From the NCBI RefSeq assembly GCF_030813595.1, contig NZ_JAUSUH010000001.1, forward strand, positions 558,001 through 622,000: a DNA stretch of 64,000 nucleotides, given 5' to 3'. A program made the position numbers and the translations under genes. The notes beneath the pieces were generated by a model. It was given only the letters and a program-made list of their open reading frames with translations. It was not told the origin of the DNA and made no database searches. The DNA is from Ancylobacter vacuolatus. Its GTDB lineage: Bacteria > Pseudomonadota > Alphaproteobacteria > Rhizobiales > Xanthobacteraceae. Shown one piece after another: positions 61,083-64,000 of this stretch; the first letter of the stretch is position 1; each line of letters opens with the position of its first letter.

Positions 61083-62777
61083 ATGTCGACAGGTCTGCTC
61101 GCCTTCCTTGCCTTTTTGCCGATCATTTCGGCAGGCGTCTTGCTCATCGGTTTTCGCATCGCCGCCCGCATCGTCATGCCCATCACCTATGTGATGGCGG
61201 TGGTTATCGCCCTTTTGTTCTGGGGCGTCAGCGCCAACCGGATCGCCGCCTCGACACTGCAGGGATTGCTGCAGACCGCCGGCCTTTTGTGGATCATCTT
61301 CGGCGCCATCCTGCTGCTCAACACGCTGAAGCACTCGGGCGCCATCTCCACCATCCGCGCCGGCTTCACCTCGATCAGCCCGGATCGGCGCGTGCAGGTG
61401 ATCCTCATCGCCTGGCTGTTCGGCTCCTTCATCGAGGGCGCCTCTGGCTTCGGCACCCCGGCCGCCGTCGCCGCCCCGCTGATGGTGGCGGTCGGCTTCC
61501 CGGCCATGGCCGCCGTCGTGTTCGGCATGATGATCCAGTCGACGCCGGTGTCCTTCGGCGCCGTCGGCACCCCGCTGATCGTCGGCGTGCAGACCGGGCT
61601 GGACCAGACCGCCATATCGGCGCAGCTCACTGACGTCGGTTCCAGCTGGGCCGTCTTCTTCCACCTCATCACCACGGAAGTGGCGATCATCCACGCCATC
61701 TGCGGCACGCTGATGCCGCTGTTCCTCATCATGGTGATGACGCGCTTCTTCGGTCGCAACAAATCCTGGACCGAGGGCCTTTCCGCCGCGCCCTTCGCCA
61801 TCCTCGGCGCCTTCGCCATGACGGTGCCCTATGTGCTGGCGGCGACCTTCCTCGGCGCGGAATTCCCCTCGCTGCTCGGTGGACTGATCGGCCTCGCCAT
61901 CATGACGCTGGCCGCGCGCGCCGGCTTTCTGGTCCCGAAGACCAGCTGGGACTTCGCCCCGCCCTCGGAATGGCCGAAGGAGTGGTTCGGCCAGCTCGAC
62001 ATCACCCTCGACAGCCTCGCCAAGCGCACCATCCCGCTGGCGCTGGCCTGGGCGCCCTATGTGCTGCTGGCGGTCTTCCTGGTGGTCAGCCGCATGGTGC
62101 CCGGCGTCGGCGGCGCGCTGAAGTCGGCGACATTGGCCTTCTCCAACCTTCTCGGCGAACAGGGGATCAATGGCGATTTCCCGCTGCTGTTCTCCCCCGG
62201 CGGCCTGCTGGTCATCATCTGCATGATCACCGTCCTGCTGCACCGCATGCCGCTGTCGGGCTTCACCGCCGCCGTGCGCGAGAGCAGCGGCACGCTGATC
62301 GGCGCCGGCTTCGTGCTGATCTTCACCGTGCCGATGGTGCGGGTGATGATCAATTCCGGCGTCAACGCCAATGGGCTGGACAGCATGCCGGTGCTGGTCG
62401 CCGAATGGGTGTCGACGCAGGTCGGCGCGGTCTACCCGGTGTTCGCCCCGACCATTGGCGCTCTCGGCGCCTTCCTTGCCGGCTCGAACACGGTCAGCAA
62501 CCTGATGCTGAGCCAGTTCCAGTTCTCGGTGGCGCAGGGGCTGGGCATCTCCTCGGTGCTGATGGTGGCGGGCCAGTCGGTCGGCGCCGCCGCCGGCAAC
62601 ATGATCGCCATCCACAATGTCGTCGCGGCGTCGGCCACGGTCGGCCTGCTCGGGCGCGAAGGGGCGACGCTGCGCATCACCATCCTGCCGACGATCTACT
62701 ATCTGATCGTCGCCGGAACCCTGCTGCTGCTCGGCTTCTATGTCGTCGGCCTCAGCGATCCGCTGATGGGCCGGTAA
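61083..62777 (+). CDS. lldP: L-lactate permease
   Basis: 564 residues, about 13 membrane helices. Family signatures are [20 protein letters not shown], the [17 protein letters not shown] segment, [20 protein letters not shown] and [20 protein letters not shown]. It imports lactate or glycolate with protons. The ATG at 61083 has an AGGAGG-type ribosome site 8 bases before it and begins [14 protein letters not shown]; a longer frame from 60909 would add an unlikely leader. No lactate dehydrogenase is nearby, so the catabolic enzyme is elsewhere. Confidence 0.93.
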   Translation: MSTGLLAFLAFLPIISAGVLLIGFRIAARIVMPITYVMAVVIALLFWGVSANRIAASTLQGLLQTAGLLWIIFGAILLLNTLKHSGAISTIRAGFTSISPDRRVQVILIAWLFGSFIEGASGFGTPAAVAAPLMVAVGFPAMAAVVFGMMIQSTPVSFGAVGTPLIVGVQTGLDQTAISAQLTDVGSSWAVFFHLITTEVAIIHAICGTLMPLFLIMVMTRFFGRNKSWTEGLSAAPFAILGAFAMTVPYVLAATFLGAEFPSLLGGLIGLAIMTLAARAGFLVPKTSWDFAPPSEWPKEWFGQLDITLDSLAKRTIPLALAWAPYVLLAVFLVVSRMVPGVGGALKSATLAFSNLLGEQGINGDFPLLFSPGGLLVIICMITVLLHRMPLSGFTAAVRESSGTLIGAGFVLIFTVPMVRVMINSGVNANGLDSMPVLVAEWVSTQVGAVYPVFAPTIGALGAFLAGSNTVSNLMLSQFQFSVAQGLGISSVLMVAGQSVGAAAGNMIAIHNVVAASATVGLLGREGATLRITILPTIYYLIVAGTLLLLGFYVVGLSDPLMGR

Positions 62778-62877
62778 AGCGAGCCGCCGGGACCGTCAGA
62801 CGTCCCGGCAGCCTTGCGCCAGATCAAGGCCGGCGCTCCCCTGCGCCGGCACTCTCCCCCAAACGGGGAGAACAGCC

Positions 62878-63174
62878 ATGAATGTCGACACGATAGACGA
62901 GCGCCTCGCGCTCTTCCGCGCCATGGCCGCCCATGCCGGCCTGGACCTTCCGGCGATCGCCGCCGAGGCGCCGCAGGAGGTGCTGGCCGCCGCCCAGCGC
63001 TGCCTCGGCTGCCGCGATGCCCCGGACTGCCACCGCTGGTTCGACGCACAGGCCGCCGGCGAAAATACGGAAAACGCTGGCGCCAGCGAACAGCCGGTGC
63101 CCGGCTTCTGCCGCAACGCGGCGCAGTTCGATCTCTGGAAGGACGGCGCGACACCCTCGCAGGCGGCCGAATAG
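62878..63174 (+). CDS. DUF6455-like small Cys-containing protein
   Basis: 98 residues: MNVDTIDERLALFRAMAAHA, then GLDLPAIAAEAPQEVLAAAQ, then CLGCRDAPDCHRWFDAQA and PGFCRNAAQFDLWK. Four Cys (CxxC, C and C) could bind a metal. The layout matches the small alphaproteobacterial DUF6455 family as I recall it. A GGGGAGAACAGCC ribosome site lies upstream. Function unknown; the lldP stop is 100 bp upstream. Confidence 0.72.
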   Translation: MNVDTIDERLALFRAMAAHAGLDLPAIAAEAPQEVLAAAQRCLGCRDAPDCHRWFDAQAAGENTENAGASEQPVPGFCRNAAQFDLWKDGATPSQAAE

Positions 63175-63197
63175 GCCGGAGCGGCGGGCCTGGAGAA

Positions 63198-63344
63198 CGC
63201 GTTATCCGATCAGATTGGTTCAGTCTGATCGGATCGCACTCCAGAGCGTTTTCGAGCGACGTGGACACCGGCTCGCGTGAAGAAAACGCGACAAAACAAA
63301 GAATGAGATCATTTCACTGTCTCCATGAAACAGTGAAATGATCT
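63198..63344. repeat. Dispersed structured repeat with two long hairpins
   Basis: TCCGATCAGA (63205-63214) pairs with TCTGATCGGA (63224-63233). AGATCATTTCACTGT (63306-63320) pairs perfectly with ACAGTGAAATGATCT (63330-63344). Between them is CAGAGCGTTTTCGAGCGA and AAGAAAACGCGACAAAACA. This matches an interspersed element familiar from Bradyrhizobium, Methylobacterium and Xanthobacter-type genomes (recollection). The last arm overlaps the stop codon of the chorismate mutase gene, so it may also act as that gene's terminator. Confidence 0.7.
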
Positions 63345-63636
63345 AGCCCAGCCGCTCATTCTCGTAGGCGATCACCCAGTCGATCAGCTGGCGCCAGAGC
63401 TTTTCCACCAGCTCCGGCGGCACGCCCTTGGTTTCGGCATGGGCGCTGACCTTGTCGATCACGTCTTCCACCCGCTCGGGCAGGAAGGCGGCGAGGCCCT
63501 CCACCTTCTTCACCGCGATGACGTGCTTGACCACCTCGAAGCGCCGGGCCAGCAGCTCGACGATCTCGGCGTCGATGGCATCGATCTCGGCCCGGAAGGG
63601 CGCGAGCGAGCGCTCATTGGCGGGCAGGCGCGGCAT
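63343..63636 (-). CDS. Chorismate mutase (AroQ type)
   Basis: 97 residues of the helical AroQ fold: LAPFRAEIDAIDAEIVELLA, RRFEVVKHVIAVKK, FLPERVEDVIDKV and LWRQLIDWVIAYENE. Active-site residues Arg (LLARR), Lys (KK) and Glu are in place. It converts chorismate to prephenate for Phe/Tyr synthesis, or acts as a monofunctional secondary enzyme. It lies 4 bp from the gatA stop, so it is probably co-transcribed with gatA, as in other alphaproteobacteria. The gene stop sits inside the dispersed repeat hairpin. Confidence 0.88.
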   Translation of the reverse strand: MPRLPANERSLAPFRAEIDAIDAEIVELLARRFEVVKHVIAVKKVEGLAAFLPERVEDVIDKVSAHAETKGVPPELVEKLWRQLIDWVIAYENERLG

Positions 63637-63640
63637 CGGC

Positions 63641-64000
63641 TCACTCCCACCAGCGGTCGGTGACCTCGAAGCGGCCGGCGGCCTCCTCGATCACCTGGCC
63701 GAGCGAGAACAGCCCCTCCTCGCCGAACGGCCGGCCGATCAGCTGCAGGCCGAGCGGCAGCCCCTCGGAGGACAGCCCCGCCGGCACCGCGATGCCCGGC
63801 AGGCCGGCCATGTTCAGCGTCACCGTGAACACGTCCTGCAGATACATCTCCACCGGGTCGGCGCCCGACTTCTCGCCGATGCCGAAGGCGGGCGAGGGCG
63901 TGGCCGGCGCCAGCACCGCGTCGATGCCCTCGGCAAAGACGGTCTCGAAGTCGCGCTTGATCAGCGTGCGGACCTTCTGCGCCTTGAGGTAATAGGCGTC
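63641..64000 (-). CDS. gatA: Asp/Glu-tRNA amidotransferase subunit A, C-terminal part (5' end outside window)
   Basis: Open to the window edge; the visible ~119 residues are the C-terminal end of an amidase-signature protein: [20 protein letters not shown], then [60 protein letters not shown] and the end FEVTDRWWE. This is typical GatA. The catalytic Ser-cisSer-Lys lies upstream outside the window. Its neighbours (gatB, chorismate mutase) support the name. The window ends mid-gene. Confidence 0.93.
   Translation of the reverse strand, partial: DAYYLKAQKVRTLIKRDFETVFAEGIDAVLAPATPSPAFGIGEKSGADPVEMYLQDVFTVTLNMAGLPGIAVPAGLSSEGLPLGLQLIGRPFGEEGLFSLGQVIEEAAGRFEVTDRWWE

Overview
The window looks like chromosome of a high-GC alphaproteobacterium, most likely a member of the Hyphomicrobiales (Xanthobacteraceae-like). 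The grounds are the codon bias, a cyclic beta-1,2-glucan synthase, dispersed palindromic repeats of types common in that order, the gatB / chorismate mutase / gatA neighbourhood and TRAP-based sugar-acid uptake. This is inference from gene content; the species cannot be named. No prophage, insertion sequence or CRISPR array was seen.

Layout. 0-0.7 kb: 3' end of an MFS symporter. 0.7-8.9 kb (minus strand): a complete high-affinity K+ uptake operon, a second tiny membrane peptide, then kdpF-A-B-C-D-E. 9-12.1 kb: a COG0523 GTPase and a chemoreceptor. 12.2-16.7 kb (minus): nrdA-nrdB behind a cobalamin riboswitch; the NrdB sequence has the hallmarks of a class Ic (Phe instead of radical Tyr, Mn/Fe-type) subunit. 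16.7-19.8 kb: small response regulator, S21, cold-shock protein, two small unknown proteins, and a TetR/RidA divergent pair with twin operators.

19.8-26.8 kb is the most interesting part. On the plus strand a PqqD-like protein, an HprK-like kinase and a sulfotransferase are translationally coupled. They converge on an asparagine-synthetase-like ligase, which is preceded by a 53-codon gene with an excellent ribosome binding site. That small gene reads like a RiPP (lasso/paeninodin-type) precursor: leader motif W-x-x-P-x-L ... T at the lasso spacing, and a short acidic tail ending Ser-Ser. The usual leader peptidase (B2) is absent. The cluster is flanked by a DUF6916-like gene and by three tandem tail-collar (microcystin-dependent-protein-like) genes plus an acetyltransferase.

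26.9-29.3 kb: a small membrane protein, an MFS efflux pump divergent from a MerR regulator with a palindromic operator, and a 48-residue DUF4177-like protein. 29.4-37.9 kb: the 2838-residue cyclic glucan synthase. 38.1-45.8 kb (minus): an L-idonate/gluconate-type catabolic operon headed by its FadR-type regulator. It holds regulator, enolase-superfamily enzyme, IdnO, TRAP P-Q-M, IdnD and gluconokinase. The regulator start lies at a perfect 26-bp palindrome that also contains the promoter -10 box. 45.9-54.9 kb: a ~3000-residue glycine-rich repeat autotransporter divergent from an unfamiliar two-winged-helix regulator. 56-64 kb: Rnk, tRNA-Ser(GCU), a GST, a three-repeat periplasmic protein, GNAT-gatB, lactate permease, a DUF6455-like protein, a structured dispersed repeat, chorismate mutase and the 3' part of gatA.

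All functional calls come from reading the translated sequence; no database search was run. Where a shorter start was chosen than the longest open frame, the reason is given in the entry.
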